From Pseudomonas shirazensis (GTDB taxonomy: Bacteria; Pseudomonadota; Gammaproteobacteria; Pseudomonadales; Pseudomonadaceae): DNA of 64,000 nt. The stretch lies in the NCBI RefSeq assembly GCF_014268785.2, contig NZ_JABWRD020000001.1, forward strand, positions 186,001 through 250,000. The letters run 5' to 3'. The position numbers were made by a program, and so were the translations under genes. The notes under the pieces are model-generated. The model had not been told where the DNA came from. It was given only the letters and a program-made list of their open reading frames with translations, and ran no database searches. Numbering within the stretch: position 1 is the stretch's first letter; each line of letters starts with the position of its first letter. Below, piece by piece: positions 49,635 to 58,775 of this stretch.

Positions 49635-50243
49635 TCACCGTTTGCTTTTGATGATGGTGCCAAGGCCTTGCAGGTACGCCACCAGCGCGTCCATCTCGGT
49701 CTTGCCCCTGACCGCGTCGGCAGCGCCGGCGATGTCGGCATCGGTGTACGGCACGCCCAGGGTGCGCAGCACTTCGAGCTTTTTCGCGGTGTCCTTGCCA
49801 TCGAGCTTGTGCTCGACCAGCCACGGGTAGGACGGCATCTTCGACTCGGGTACGACGTTGCGCGGGTTGTACAGGTGCGCGCGGTGCCAGTCATCCGAGT
49901 AACGCCCGCCGACCCTGGCCAGGTCCGGCCCGGTGCGCTTGGAGCCCCACAGGAACGGGTGGTCCCAGACACTTTCGCCGGCCACCGAGTAGTGCCCGTA
50001 GCGTTCGGTTTCGGCGCGGAATGGCCGGATCATCTGCGAGTGGCAGCCGACGCAGCCTTCGCGGATATAGATATCGCGGCCTTCCAGCTCCAGCGCGGTG
50101 CGCGGCTTCATGCCTTCGACCGGCTTGTTGGTGACGTCCTGGAAAAACAGCGGGACGATCTGGGTCAGGCCACCGATGCTGACGGCAATGACCATGAAGA
50201 AGGCCAACAGGCCGATGTTCTTCTCTACTGCTTCATGCTTCAT
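49635..50243 (-). CDS. ccoO: cbb3 oxidase monoheme cytochrome c subunit CcoO1
   Basis: A 202-residue membrane-anchored cytochrome c. It has an N-terminal helix ([21 protein letters not shown]) and a single CVGCH heme site followed by SQMIRPF, with ESKMPSYPW providing the methionine ligand region. The family motif [22 protein letters not shown] is present. The start overlaps the ccoN1 stop by one base. Confidence 0.95.
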   Translation of the reverse strand: MKHEAVEKNIGLLAFFMVIAVSIGGLTQIVPLFFQDVTNKPVEGMKPRTALELEGRDIYIREGCVGCHSQMIRPFRAETERYGHYSVAGESVWDHPFLWGSKRTGPDLARVGGRYSDDWHRAHLYNPRNVVPESKMPSYPWLVEHKLDGKDTAKKLEVLRTLGVPYTDADIAGAADAVRGKTEMDALVAYLQGLGTIIKSKR

Positions 50244-51685
50244 CAGTGCGCTCCCACAACGACGATCTTGGCGGCGGCTTCAGCTTCTGTGGCATCCGCT
50301 GCACGTACTGTGCGCAGCACGTTGTAGGCCATCAGCAACATCCCCGAGGCGAAGAACGCACCGCCCACTGCGCGGACGATATAGCCCGGGTGGCTGGCCT
50401 GCAGCGCCTCGACGAACGAATAGGTGAGGGTGCCGTCATCGTTGATCGCACGCCACATCAGGCCCTGGGTAATGCCGTTGACCCACATCGAGGCGATGTA
50501 CAGCACGGTGCCGATAGTGGCCAGCCAGAAGTGCGCGTTGATCAGGCCGACGCTGTGCATCTGCGCCCGGCCGTAGAGCTTGGGAATCATGTGGTAGATG
50601 GCGCCGATCGAGATCATCGCCACCCAGCCGAGCGCACCGGCGTGTACGTGGCCGATGGTCCAGTCGGTGTAGTGCGACAGCGAGTTGACCGTCTTGATCG
50701 CCATCATCGGCCCTTCGAAGGTCGACATGCCGTAGAACGCCAGCGACACCACGAGGAAGCGCAGGATCGGGTCGGTGCGCAGTTTGTGCCAGGCCCCGGA
50801 CAGCGTCATCATGCCGTTGATCATGCCGCCCCAGCTCGGCGCCAGGAGGATGATCGACATGACCATGCCCAGCGACTGCGCCCAGTCGGGCAGGGCGGTG
50901 TAGTGCAAGTGGTGCGGGCCGGCCCAGATGTACAGGGTGATCAGCGCCCAGAAGTGCACGATCGACAAGCGGTACGAGTAGATCGGCCGCTCGGCCTGCT
51001 TGGGCACGAAGTAATACATCATGCCGAGAAAGCCCGTGGTCAGGAAGAAGCCCACCGCGTTGTGCCCGTACCACCACTGGATCATCGCGTCGGTCGCACC
51101 GGCGTAGGCCGAGTACGACTTGAACAGGCTCACCGGCAGCGAGATGTGGTTGACAATGTGCAACATCGCGGTGACGACGATGAAGGCGCCGTAGAACCAG
51201 TTGCCGACATAGATGTGCTTGGTCTTGCGCTTGACGATGGTGCCGAAAAACACCACGCCGTAGGTGACCCAGACGATCGCCAGCAGAATCGCGATCGGCC
51301 ATTCAAGCTCTGCGTATTCCTTGGTGGTGGTGTAACCCAATGGCAGGGTGATCAAAGCGCTGACGATGACCGCCTGCCAGCCCCAGAAGGTGAACGCCGC
51401 CAGGCTGTCGGAAATCAACCGCGTCTGGCAGGTGCGCTGCACCACGTAATACGAGGTGCCAAACAGCGCACAGCCACCGAAGGCGAAGATCACCAGATTG
51501 GTGTGCAGCGGGCGCAGGCGGCCGAAGCTGGTCCAGGGCAGGTCGAGGTTCAGTTGCGGCCAGACCAGTTGCGAGGCGATGAAGACGCCGAGGCCCATGC
51601 CAAGGATCCCCCAGACCACCGTCATGATGGCGAACTGGCGGACGACCTTATAGTTATAAGCAGTCGGACTGATTGCTGTGCTCAT
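50243..51685 (-). CDS. ccoN: cbb3 oxidase catalytic subunit CcoN1
   Basis: Heme-copper oxidase subunit I of the cbb3 class, 480 residues with 12 membrane helices, which reduces oxygen to water with high affinity. Heme and copper ligand segments include [42 protein letters not shown] and the [11 protein letters not shown] pair. The ATG at 51685 gives [15 protein letters not shown]; upstream codons in the same frame are rejected. No ANR box is visible upstream, which fits the constitutive cbb3-1 of the P. aeruginosa model. Confidence 0.95.
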   Translation of the reverse strand: MSTAISPTAYNYKVVRQFAIMTVVWGILGMGLGVFIASQLVWPQLNLDLPWTSFGRLRPLHTNLVIFAFGGCALFGTSYYVVQRTCQTRLISDSLAAFTFWGWQAVIVSALITLPLGYTTTKEYAELEWPIAILLAIVWVTYGVVFFGTIVKRKTKHIYVGNWFYGAFIVVTAMLHIVNHISLPVSLFKSYSAYAGATDAMIQWWYGHNAVGFFLTTGFLGMMYYFVPKQAERPIYSYRLSIVHFWALITLYIWAGPHHLHYTALPDWAQSLGMVMSIILLAPSWGGMINGMMTLSGAWHKLRTDPILRFLVVSLAFYGMSTFEGPMMAIKTVNSLSHYTDWTIGHVHAGALGWVAMISIGAIYHMIPKLYGRAQMHSVGLINAHFWLATIGTVLYIASMWVNGITQGLMWRAINDDGTLTYSFVEALQASHPGYIVRAVGGAFFASGMLLMAYNVLRTVRAADATEAEAAAKIVVVGAH

Positions 51686-51834
51686 TCTAAGGTTCCACGG
51701 TTTGAATATTCTTGTTGGTTGAAAATCGGCGCCAGTATCGGTAACCCCTGGGGGTATGGCAACGCAAGGCTCCTCGCGCCGACCCGTGTCCACACCCTGC
51801 ATGCTGCCGTCCCGCAGCGCTTGGGCCTGGATGA

Positions 51835-51865
51835 TTGTACACAAATAAATATTTGTTATGTGTAC
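51835..51865. promoter_or_regulatory. AT-rich inverted repeat upstream of ccoN1
   Basis: GTACACAAATA and the mirrored TATGTGTAC with ATTTGT form an imperfect palindrome. Its left part, TTGTACACAA, is the exact reverse complement of the TTGTGTACAA sites seen before hiuH and the purine permease. A regulatory role is possible but unproven. Confidence 0.35.
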
Positions 51866-52081
51866 CGTTTCTCGACTTTTTCTGATCGATCGGTCAGGCT
51901 TTTTCGGGCCTGTCTGGGTAGGTCGGATACCCTCCCAAAGCCGTAGCTTGAACCGCCCAAAGTCGGCCCGGCGTCAGGCGCTATGGGACGTGCGAGTAGG
52001 GCGTTGCCGCCTTGGCATCTAGCTTAGTTGTGTTCGGAGGGGGTGCAAGCGAGGTGGGCGGAGGGGAGAAGCGGGGAAAGC

Positions 52082-52102
52082 CGGGGCCGTGAAACGGCCC
52101 CG
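52082..52102 (-). terminator. Hairpin after ccoP2
   Basis: CGGGGCCGT and ACGGCCCCG pair across a three-base loop seven bases after the ccoP2 stop codon. On the minus strand it is followed by GCTTTCCCC, only weakly T-rich. Confidence 0.65.
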
Positions 52103-52108
52103 AGGGTA

Positions 52109-53050
52109 TTACTTGGCGGTCACGGTCTGGGCCGGTTGCGGTTGCGACAGGCTGTACACGTAGGCAGCCAGCAGGTGGACCTTGTCGTGGCCCTGAATGT
52201 CAGCCTGGGCTGGCATCTGGCCCTGGCGGCCGTAGCGAATGGTCTGCTGCAACTGGGCGAAGCTGGAACCATAGATGAACGCCTGTGGATGGGACAGGTC
52301 AGGTGCGCCCATCACTGGCGTGCCTTTGCCTTCCGGTCCGTGGCAGGCAACGCAGTTGCTGGCGAAGATCTGCTGGCCTTTGGCTGGATCTGCCTTGACC
52401 CCTTCAGGCAGCTTGCGGCCGTCCATGTTGGTCAGCACGAACGCCGCCACATCCGCCACGCCCTGCTCACCGATCACCTCCGCCCAGCCCGGCATGACGC
52501 CGTGGCGGCCGTTCATGATCGAGGCCTTGATGGTTTCCGGGTCGCCGCCCCAGCGCCAGTCGCTGTCGGTCAGGTTGGGGAAGCCGTAGGCACCTTTGGC
52601 GTCCGAGCCGTGGCACACCGAGCAGTTCGAGGCAAACAGGCGGCCGCCCATTTTCAATGCTTGCGGGTCCTTGGCCACTTCTTCCACCGGCATGGCGGCA
52701 AACTTGGCGAAGATCGGCCCGAAGCGGGCGTCGGCCTTGTCCATCTCGCGCTGCCATTCATCGACCTGGGTCCAGCCATTCTCATAGCCCGGCAGGATGC
52801 CCTTCCAGTTGCCCAGGCCTGGGTACAGGATCAGGTAGCCGACGCCGAAGGCGAGGGTGCCGACGAACAGCCAGAACCACCACTTGGGTAGCGGGTTGTC
52901 GTACTCCTCGATGCCATCAAAGCTGTGGCCCATGGTCTGGTCGGTGGTGTCCTTGCTCTGGCCCTTGCGGGTGCTGAGCAGCAGCCACGTCAGGCCGATC
53001 AGGCTGCCGATGGTCAGTACGCTGATGTACGTACTCCAGAAGGTGGTCAT
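52109..53050 (-). CDS. ccoP: cbb3 oxidase diheme cytochrome c subunit CcoP2
   Basis: Paralogue of CcoP1, 313 residues, with the same two-helix N-terminus and two CxxCH heme sites (CSVCH and CVACH). The region after NWKGILPGY is about 13 residues shorter than in CcoP1 and the tail differs ([11 protein letters not shown]). The middle and C-terminal parts are almost the same as in CcoP1, including DWRWGG and [20 protein letters not shown], which suggests a recent common origin or gene conversion. Its start overlaps the ccoQ2 end by four bases. Confidence 0.95.
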   Translation of the reverse strand: MTTFWSTYISVLTIGSLIGLTWLLLSTRKGQSKDTTDQTMGHSFDGIEEYDNPLPKWWFWLFVGTLAFGVGYLILYPGLGNWKGILPGYENGWTQVDEWQREMDKADARFGPIFAKFAAMPVEEVAKDPQALKMGGRLFASNCSVCHGSDAKGAYGFPNLTDSDWRWGGDPETIKASIMNGRHGVMPGWAEVIGEQGVADVAAFVLTNMDGRKLPEGVKADPAKGQQIFASNCVACHGPEGKGTPVMGAPDLSHPQAFIYGSSFAQLQQTIRYGRQGQMPAQADIQGHDKVHLLAAYVYSLSQPQPAQTVTAK

Positions 53051-53244
53051 TGCCCGTTACTCCTCATTGCAGGCTCCTGCCCGGCAGGGGGCAGGCGGTC
53101 ATCGTCGAAGGGCAGCAGGCGCGCTTCAGCGAAATCACGGTCACGGCGACGGTTGAACACCCACAGGCTCAGGCCGATGAAGGCGATCATCACCACCAGG
53201 GTGCCGAGGCCGCGGATCATGCCGATGTCAATTGACAGTTCCAT
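53047..53244 (-). CDS. ccoQ: cbb3 oxidase small subunit CcoQ2
   Basis: A 65-residue single-helix subunit with the core [23 protein letters not shown], followed by [18 protein letters not shown]. Paralogue of CcoQ1. It starts three bases after ccoO2 and overlaps ccoP2 by four bases. Confidence 0.93.
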   Translation of the reverse strand: MELSIDIGMIRGLGTLVVMIAFIGLSLWVFNRRRDRDFAEARLLPFDDDRLPPAGQEPAMRSNGQ

Positions 53245-53247
53245 TGC

Positions 53248-53856
53248 TTACCTCTTGTTCTTGATCGCAGTGCCGAGCACCTGCAGGTAGGCGACCAGCG
53301 CGTCCATCTCGGTATGGCCCTTGACGGCGTCACGGGCACCGGCGATATCCGCGTCGGTGTAAGGCACGCCGAGGGTGCGCAGGGCGCGCATCTTGGTCTC
53401 GGTGTGGCTGTTGTCGACCTGGTCGGCGACCAGCCATGGGTACGACGGCATCTTCGACTCGGGGACAACGTTGCGCGGGTTGTACAGATGCGCGCGGTGC
53501 CAGTCGTCCGAGTAGCGTCCGCCGACCCGGGCCAGGTCCGGCCCGGTGCGCTTGGAGCCCCACAGGAACGGGTGGTCCCAGACGCTCTCGCCGGCGACCG
53601 AGTAGTGCCCGTAGCGCTCGGTCTCGGCGCGGAACGGCCGGATCATCTGCGAGTGACAACCGACGCAGCCTTCTCGAATGTAGATGTCGCGGCCTTCCAG
53701 TTGCAGTGCGGTGTACGGCTTCATACCCTCGACCGGCTTGTTGGTGACGTCCTGGAAGAACAGCGGGACGATCTGGGTCAGGCCGCCGATACTGACGGCC
53801 AACACCATCAACACTGCCAGCAGGCCGACGTTTTTCTCGATGACTTCATGTTTCAT
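53248..53856 (-). CDS. ccoO: cbb3 oxidase monoheme cytochrome c subunit CcoO2
   Basis: A 202-residue paralogue of CcoO1 with the same N-terminal helix, CVGCH heme site and ESKMPSYPW ligand segment. The ATG at 53856 gives [17 protein letters not shown], matching CcoO1; the 17 codons upstream are in the gap after ccoN2 and are rejected. Confidence 0.95.
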   Translation of the reverse strand: MKHEVIEKNVGLLAVLMVLAVSIGGLTQIVPLFFQDVTNKPVEGMKPYTALQLEGRDIYIREGCVGCHSQMIRPFRAETERYGHYSVAGESVWDHPFLWGSKRTGPDLARVGGRYSDDWHRAHLYNPRNVVPESKMPSYPWLVADQVDNSHTETKMRALRTLGVPYTDADIAGARDAVKGHTEMDALVAYLQVLGTAIKNKR

Positions 53857-53869
53857 CAGGCAACTCTCC

Positions 53870-55294
53870 TCAGGCCAACTGGGCGTTCGCAGGGGCGGCG
53901 GCTGCATCCGGTGCGCGCACCGTGCGCCAGGTGTTCCAGGCCATCAGGAACATACCGCTGAGGAAGATCGCACCACCGACGAAGCGCACGATGAAGCCTG
54001 GATGGCTGGCCACCAGGGTTTCGACGAAAGAGTAGGTGAGGGTGCCGTCGGCGTTGACCGCGCGCCACATCAGGCCCTGGGCGATGCCGTTGACCCACAT
54101 CGAGGCGATGTACAACACGGTGCCGATGGTCGCCAGCCAGAAGTGCGCATTGATCAAACCAATGCTGTACATGCGCTCTTTGCCCCAGATTTTCGGGATG
54201 GTGTGGTACAGCGCACCGATGGAAATCATCGCAACCCAACCAAGCGCGCCGGCATGGACGTGGCCGATAGTCCAGTCGGTGTAGTGCGACAAGGCGTTGA
54301 CGGTCTTGATCGCCATCATCGGCCCTTCGAAGGTCGACATGCCGTAGAACGCCAGCGACACCACCAGGAAGCGCAGAATCGGGTCGCTGCGCAGTTTGTG
54401 CCAGGCGCCCGACAGGGTCATCATGCCGTTGATCATGCCGCCCCAGCTTGGCGCGAGCAGAATCAGCGACATGACCATGCCCAGCGACTGCGCCCAGTCA
54501 GGCAGAGCGGTGTAGTGCAGGTGGTGCGGGCCGGCCCAGATGTACAGGGTGATCAGTGCCCAGAAGTGCACGATCGACAGCCGGTAGGAATACACCGGGC
54601 GTTCGGCCTGCTTGGGTACGTAGTAGTACATCATGCCGAGGAAGCCTGCGGTCAGGAAGAAGCCCACCGCGTTGTGGCCGTACCACCACTGCACCATGGC
54701 GTCGGTTGCGCCGGCATACACCGAGTAGGACTTGGTCAGGCTGACCGGGATTTCCAGGTTGTTGACGATGTGCAGCAGCGCCACGGTGAGGATAAACGCA
54801 CCGAAGAACCAGTTACCCACATAGATGTGCTTGGTGGTGCGCTTGATCAGCGTACCGAAGAACACGATCGCGTAGGCCACCCAGACAATGGTGATCAGGA
54901 TGTCGATCGGCCATTCCAGCTCGGCGTATTCCTTGGAGCTGGTGTAGCCCAGCGGCAGGCTGATCGCGGCGAGCACGATCACCAGTTGCCAGCCCCAGAA
55001 CGAGAATGCCGCCAGGCGCGGCGCGAACAGGGTGGTCTGGCAGGTGCGCTGCACCGAGTAATACGAGGTGGCAAACAGCGCGCAGCCGCCGAAGGCGAAG
55101 ATCACTGCGTTGGTGTGCAGCGGCCGCAGGCGGCCGAAGCTGGTCCACGGCAGGTCGAAGTTGAGGGCAGGCCAGGCGAGTTGGGCAGCGATGAAAACGC
55201 CGAGCCCCATCCCGACGATTCCCCACACCACCGTCATAATGGCGAATTGGCGGACCACCTTGTAGTTGTAGGCGGTTCTGGGTGTTGTGTTCAT
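53870..55294 (-). CDS. ccoN: cbb3 oxidase catalytic subunit CcoN2
   Basis: Paralogue of CcoN1, 474 residues, with the same 12-helix layout and ligand segments ([38 protein letters not shown]). It differs most in the loop after [11 protein letters not shown] and at the C-terminus. The ATG at 55294 is preferred; an ATG six codons upstream is possible. An ANR box centred about 81 bases before the start marks this as the oxygen-limited cbb3-2 operon, ccoN2-O2-Q2-P2. Confidence 0.95.
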   Translation of the reverse strand: MNTTPRTAYNYKVVRQFAIMTVVWGIVGMGLGVFIAAQLAWPALNFDLPWTSFGRLRPLHTNAVIFAFGGCALFATSYYSVQRTCQTTLFAPRLAAFSFWGWQLVIVLAAISLPLGYTSSKEYAELEWPIDILITIVWVAYAIVFFGTLIKRTTKHIYVGNWFFGAFILTVALLHIVNNLEIPVSLTKSYSVYAGATDAMVQWWYGHNAVGFFLTAGFLGMMYYYVPKQAERPVYSYRLSIVHFWALITLYIWAGPHHLHYTALPDWAQSLGMVMSLILLAPSWGGMINGMMTLSGAWHKLRSDPILRFLVVSLAFYGMSTFEGPMMAIKTVNALSHYTDWTIGHVHAGALGWVAMISIGALYHTIPKIWGKERMYSIGLINAHFWLATIGTVLYIASMWVNGIAQGLMWRAVNADGTLTYSFVETLVASHPGFIVRFVGGAIFLSGMFLMAWNTWRTVRAPDAAAAPANAQLA

Positions 55295-55343
55295 GTATGG
55301 GTTCCCATCCACGGTTATAGGCAGACTAAACAGCGAGGCAAGA

Positions 55344-56036
55344 ATGAGAGATGGGCAAAATGCCGGTATTGACGGGGATCAATGGGCGCAAGTGACAAAT
55401 GTTTCAGGCTTGCGCTGCGATCTGCCGCAAGCCGGTGGCGAGCAGGGCTATGTGGGGTGTTTGATCCTGGCCCACGGTGCTGGCGCACCGATGGACAGCG
55501 GGTTCATGAACGACATGGCGCAAAGGCTGACAGGGCAAGGGCTGGCGCTGCTGCGCTTCGAGTTCCCGTACATGGCCGAACGGCGCGCAACAGGCGGCAG
55601 GCGGCCACCTAACCCGCAGAAGGTTTTGCTTGAATGCTGGCGCGAGGTGTATCAACAGGTGCGACCATTGGTCACAGGGCTGCTGGCGATTGGCGGCAAG
55701 TCAATGGGCGGGCGCATGGCCAGTTTGCTGGCCGATGAACTGCAGGTAGATGCACTGGTGTGCCTGGGATATCCGTTCTACGCAGCGGGCAAGCCGGAAA
55801 AGCCGCGGGTCGCGCACTTGGCTGAACTGCAGACACCGACCTTGATTGTGCAGGGCGAGCGCGATGCCCTGGGCAACCGGGACACGGTCGCGGAATACCA
55901 GCTGTCGTCAGCCATCGAACTGTGCTGGCTGGCGGCGGCGGATCATGACCTCAAGCCGCTGAAAGCGTCGGGATTCACCCATGAACAGCACCTGCAAACC
56001 ACCGCAGAACGGGTTGCCAGCTTCATCCAGCGCTGA
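55344..56036 (+). CDS. Alpha/beta-fold hydrolase, dienelactone/KANL3-Tex30 type
   Basis: A 230-residue cytoplasmic protein. It carries an alpha/beta hydrolase core: [18 protein letters not shown] (oxyanion strand), the nucleophile elbow [12 protein letters not shown] with Ser, [13 protein letters not shown] with the acid, and a late His in [10 protein letters not shown]. This small-hydrolase family has no settled substrate. The ATG at 55344 has GAGG five bases upstream. The ANR box that serves ccoN2 lies inside its first codons. It is divergent from ccoN2 and convergent with ppnP. Confidence 0.82.
   Translation: MRDGQNAGIDGDQWAQVTNVSGLRCDLPQAGGEQGYVGCLILAHGAGAPMDSGFMNDMAQRLTGQGLALLRFEFPYMAERRATGGRRPPNPQKVLLECWREVYQQVRPLVTGLLAIGGKSMGGRMASLLADELQVDALVCLGYPFYAAGKPEKPRVAHLAELQTPTLIVQGERDALGNRDTVAEYQLSSAIELCWLAAADHDLKPLKASGFTHEQHLQTTAERVASFIQR
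55369..55382. promoter_or_regulatory. ANR/FNR box for ccoN2
   Basis: TTGACGGGGATCAA fits TTGAY-N4-ATCAA. With the box at -41.5 the transcript of ccoN2 would start near 55334, leaving a leader of about 40 bases. The site lies within the first 15 codons of the divergent hydrolase gene. Confidence 0.85.
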
Positions 56037-56043
56037 GCAGCAA

Positions 56044-56068
56044 CTCAGCAGGCGCCGCGCCTGCTGAG
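56044..56068. terminator. Hairpin between hydrolase gene and ppnP
   Basis: CTCAGCAGGCG and CGCCTGCTGAG form a perfect 11-base stem with a three-base loop between two convergent genes. No T-run is present. Confidence 0.55.
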
Positions 56069-56085
56069 CCAATGCGACCGTTGGA

Positions 56086-56370
56086 TCAGTCGCGGTATTC
56101 GCACAGGTAAGCGGTTGCGACCGCGACCTTGAGCTGGAATTTGCTGTCGGCAGGCACATTGAACTGGCTGCCAGCGGTGAATTCCTGCCAGTTGTCGCTG
56201 CCCGGCAGCTTGACGGTCAGGGCGCCGGAAACCACGTGCATGATTTCGCGCTTGGCGGTGCCGAACTCGTATTCGCCCGGGGCCATGACGCCGACGGTGG
56301 CCGGGCCTTCAGTACCTTCGAAAGCGATCGACTTGACGGTGCCATCAAAGTACTCGTTGACCTTGAACAT
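56086..56370 (-). CDS. ppnP: Pyrimidine/purine nucleoside phosphorylase PpnP
   Basis: A 94-residue single-domain cupin of the PpnP (formerly DUF1255) family that splits nucleosides with phosphate. The family sequence is clear: [17 protein letters not shown] at the start, [13 protein letters not shown], the metal-less cupin core [16 protein letters not shown], and the C-terminal [11 protein letters not shown] to YLCEYRD. It is transcribed on its own, convergent with the hydrolase gene. Confidence 0.95.
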   Translation of the reverse strand: MFKVNEYFDGTVKSIAFEGTEGPATVGVMAPGEYEFGTAKREIMHVVSGALTVKLPGSDNWQEFTAGSQFNVPADSKFQLKVAVATAYLCEYRD

Positions 56371-56446
56371 GGGGGCGACTCCTGTAAAGGGGGATGAAAA
56401 AGGGGCTGGCCAGTATGCCCAAGCCCCAGCGAGTCGTCATCTGCTT

Positions 56447-56998
56447 TCAGGGGCTCTCGCCCGGCAGGCTCAGCGGCAGCAAACGCGCGGTGTTGCGCGC
56501 ATCTTCGAGGGCGCGGTGCTGCTGGCCGCTGAACTGCAGGCCGGCCAGTTGCAGCGCGCTGTTGAGCCCGGCCGGGCGCTGCAGGTGGCGGGCCTTGGCG
56601 AAGCGCTGCTTGAGGTTGATGTGGGCGGTGTCCTGGAGCACGCTGCGCACTTTATAGTCGTGCCACTCCTGCAGCAGCTGGCGTCGGTCATAGTCGCCCC
56701 AGCTGACCCAGGCTTGCAATTCGTCGGCATGCGTACTCAGCCAACCCTCGAACCCAGCCCAGGCCTCACGAAAACATGCGGCGGCGTCGACGTCCGCCTG
56801 GCTGATGTGGGTCAGCTGGCGGCAGAACGGAGTCAACTGCGGGCGTTTTTTTGGTTTGACGAAGCACTGGAACTGGTCGACCTCATGGCCTTGCCGCGTC
56901 ACCAGGCTGGCGCCGATTTCAATGATTTCCATCTCTGTGAGCGGCCAGCCACCGTCGTCGGTGGTGGCCTCCAGGTCGATCACTAACCAATGGGCCAT
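56447..56998 (-). CDS. DEDDh 3'-5' exonuclease, ERI1-like
   Basis: A 183-residue exonuclease-fold protein. The first acidic motif is WLVIDLEATTDDGG, the second is near WVSWGDYDRRQL, and the third is HRALEDARNTARLL with the His and Asp of DEDDh enzymes. The spacing resembles the KapD/ERI1 group, which acts on RNA 3' ends, rather than DnaQ; the substrate here is unknown. The ATG at 56998 gives MAHWLVIDLEA; upstream codons are rejected. Confidence 0.82.
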   Translation of the reverse strand: MAHWLVIDLEATTDDGGWPLTEMEIIEIGASLVTRQGHEVDQFQCFVKPKKRPQLTPFCRQLTHISQADVDAAACFREAWAGFEGWLSTHADELQAWVSWGDYDRRQLLQEWHDYKVRSVLQDTAHINLKQRFAKARHLQRPAGLNSALQLAGLQFSGQQHRALEDARNTARLLPLSLPGESP

Positions 56999-57124
56999 GG
57001 CAGGCTCCCTTGCAAGACTCGCTAGAGAGTAGCCAAACTCGGCCAAACAGGCACCCTATGGCACTTTGGCATATGTGCTGGTTGTGCCGCTTGCAGAAAA
57101 CGCCTAGCTTAGGCGCATCAAGGT

Positions 57125-57952
57125 TTGGTGTGTCTGCAAGTGTCTGTGTTGATTCCACTGCCCAGGCTCAAGGCCTTCTCGTCGCTGTTGCTGGTTGCTC
57201 TGCTGGTGCACGTCGCGCCTGCCTGGGCCGAACCCGAGGCAGGCATCGAGGTGCGCGTCGGTGCGGCGCATTTTCCGCCTTACACCGTCCGTCCGGAGCG
57301 GGGCGCCGACAGTGGCCTGCTGCCGCAACTGACACAGGCGCTCAACACGCTGCAAAAGGACTACCACTTCGTTCTGGTGCCCACCTCGATTCCGCGGCGC
57401 TTTGCCGACCTGGAGCAAGCGCGCACCGACATGGCGATTTTCGAGAACCCTCAGTGGGGCTGGCAACAGGTCGCCCACCAGGCCGTCGACATGGGCCTGG
57501 AAGATGCCGAAATTTTTGTCGCGCGGCGCCAGCCGGGAAGGGACCAGAACTACTTCGATGAGCTGCATGGCAAGCGTCTGGCTGTATACCACGGCTATCA
57601 TTACGCCTTCGCCGACTTCAACGCCGACCCGCAGCAGCTAAGTGCGAACTACCATGCGACCTTGACCTACTCGCATGACAGCAACCTGTTCATGGTCCAG
57701 CGAGGCCGCGCCGACATTGCTCTGGTAACGCGGTCGTATTTCAATGATTTTCTTGCGCGCAACCCTGCCAGCCGCGAGCAGTTGATGGGCTCGGAACGGG
57801 TCGATCAGCTTTATCATCATTACGCACTGCTGCGCCCGAATGCACCGATCAGCCCGCAGGCATTTGCCGCGCTGTTGCAACAGCTGCGCAGCAACGGTGA
57901 ATTGACGCGGATTTTCCAGCCCTATCAGATCCAGACGATCAGCCCGCAGTAG
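57125..57952 (+). CDS. Orphan periplasmic binding protein (SBP family 3-like)
   Basis: About 275 residues with a signal peptide (FSSLLLVALLVHVAPAWA, cleavage before EPE) and a binding-protein pattern: VRVGAAHFPPYTVRPE, GLLPQLTQALNTL, a LHGKRLAVYHGYHY segment and a C-terminal LLQQLRSNGELTRIF. There is no ATG at the start. TTG 57125, GTG 57128 and GTG 57140 are candidates; AAGG at 57120-57123 best fits GTG 57128. No transporter genes adjoin. It ends three bases before the convergent pvdS stop codon; a role in iron or siderophore physiology is not evident from the sequence. Confidence 0.78.
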   Translation: MVCLQVSVLIPLPRLKAFSSLLLVALLVHVAPAWAEPEAGIEVRVGAAHFPPYTVRPERGADSGLLPQLTQALNTLQKDYHFVLVPTSIPRRFADLEQARTDMAIFENPQWGWQQVAHQAVDMGLEDAEIFVARRQPGRDQNYFDELHGKRLAVYHGYHYAFADFNADPQQLSANYHATLTYSHDSNLFMVQRGRADIALVTRSYFNDFLARNPASREQLMGSERVDQLYHHYALLRPNAPISPQAFAALLQQLRSNGELTRIFQPYQIQTISPQ

Positions 57953-57955
57953 CCC

Positions 57956-58486
57956 TCAAGTGTGGGGCTGGGCGCTTTTGCGGCAATGGATCAGGGCGTC
58001 GCGAATCATGAAGTTGACCAGCGTCGGCGAGACGCCAAGTTCCTTGGCGATGTCTTTCTGCGGGACGCCGTGCAGCCGGTACATCTCGAAGGCATAACGG
58101 GTGCGCTGGGGCAGTTCATTCAGTGCATCGGCGATATGTTCAAGCGCAGCCAGATTGATGTGGGTGTGCTCGGGCGATGCATTGACGATCACCACGTTCA
58201 TGCCTTCCTCTTCGGTGCCCGAATACCTCAGCTCCATCGCCTGCTTGCGATAGTGATCGATGGCCAGGTTGCGCACGATCTGGAACAGATAACTGAGTTG
58301 AGCTTTGATCGAGGAGGTGATCTGCGGTGCGGCGTTGAGCCGGAAGAAGGCGTCCTGAACAACATCCTCGGCACGCGAGCGGCAGCCAGTGATGCGCGCG
58401 GCGATTTTGAGGAGAATGCTGCGATTGTCGACGAACGCCTGGAGTAAGGGTGAATCGCACTTACTTGTGGATAGTTGTTCCGCCAT
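57956..58486 (-). CDS. pvdS: Iron-starvation sigma factor PvdS / PfrI
   Basis: Extracytoplasmic-function sigma factor of 176 residues that directs pyoverdine gene transcription under iron limitation. Region 2 is visible in ARITGCRSRAEDVVQDAFFRL and YLFQIVRNLAIDHYRKQ, region 4 in ALNELPQRTRYAFEMYRLHG and QKDIAKELGVSPTLVNFMIRDAL. The ATG at 58486 gives MAEQLSTSKCDSPLLQAFVD; 32 codons further upstream are open but overlap the promoter. It is divergent from pvdL, has a Fur-box-like element about 80-100 bases upstream, and its target motif stands before pvdL. PfrI is the P. putida name for the same protein. Confidence 0.93.
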   Translation of the reverse strand: MAEQLSTSKCDSPLLQAFVDNRSILLKIAARITGCRSRAEDVVQDAFFRLNAAPQITSSIKAQLSYLFQIVRNLAIDHYRKQAMELRYSGTEEEGMNVVIVNASPEHTHINLAALEHIADALNELPQRTRYAFEMYRLHGVPQKDIAKELGVSPTLVNFMIRDALIHCRKSAQPHT

Positions 58487-58564
58487 GGAAATCACCTTAG
58501 CTCTTGTAGGAATAGGAGCGCTTTTGGGTAGGACGCTTCCTGCGACGAGCGACAAATTAGGCGG

Positions 58565-58583
58565 AATGATAATGGTTGTCAAA
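58565..58583. promoter_or_regulatory. Candidate Fur box before pvdS
   Basis: AATGATAATGGTTGTCAAA resembles the Fur consensus GATAATGATAATCATTATC, with the TGATAAT core intact and the right half degenerate. Iron repression of pvdS through Fur is well known in Pseudomonas. Confidence 0.55.
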
Positions 58584-58662
58584 TACGAAAGTTAATGAGT
58601 ATCTATTCGTGTTTGATCTAAGCCTGCCCTCGCAAAGTCATCCCCCTCGCTGCCCGCACTGT

Positions 58663-58686
58663 TAATTATTTGTCCTGCCCATCCGT
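58663..58686 (+). promoter_or_regulatory. PvdS-type iron-starvation promoter of pvdL
   Basis: TAATT-N16-CGT matches the PvdS-dependent promoter pattern TAAAT-N16/17-CGT with one change. It lies about 90 bases before the pvdL start codon. Confidence 0.65.
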
Positions 58687-58775
58687 TCCCCTGTGTACCC
58701 AAGGCCGCCTACGCCGCCCGCATTCAGCGAGGCAACGCCCAGGCCCGACTTACCCAGACACTGGCAGGAACACCC

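Larger units (their letters stand above)
51686..52108. promoter_or_regulatory. Region between the two cco operons
   Basis: 423 bases without a gene. It holds a GC-rich hairpin after ccoP2 (52082-52102) and an AT-rich inverted repeat (51835-51865) about 150 bases before ccoN1. The ccoN1 promoter must lie here. I found no TTGAT-N4-ATCAA site. Confidence 0.6.

Noticed and set aside
50246..51946. 566-codon frame antisense to ccoN1, and a similar 562-codon one antisense to ccoN2
   Set aside because: The two paralogous genes produce the same antisense shadow because of codon bias; both are His/Arg/Gln-rich and match no family.
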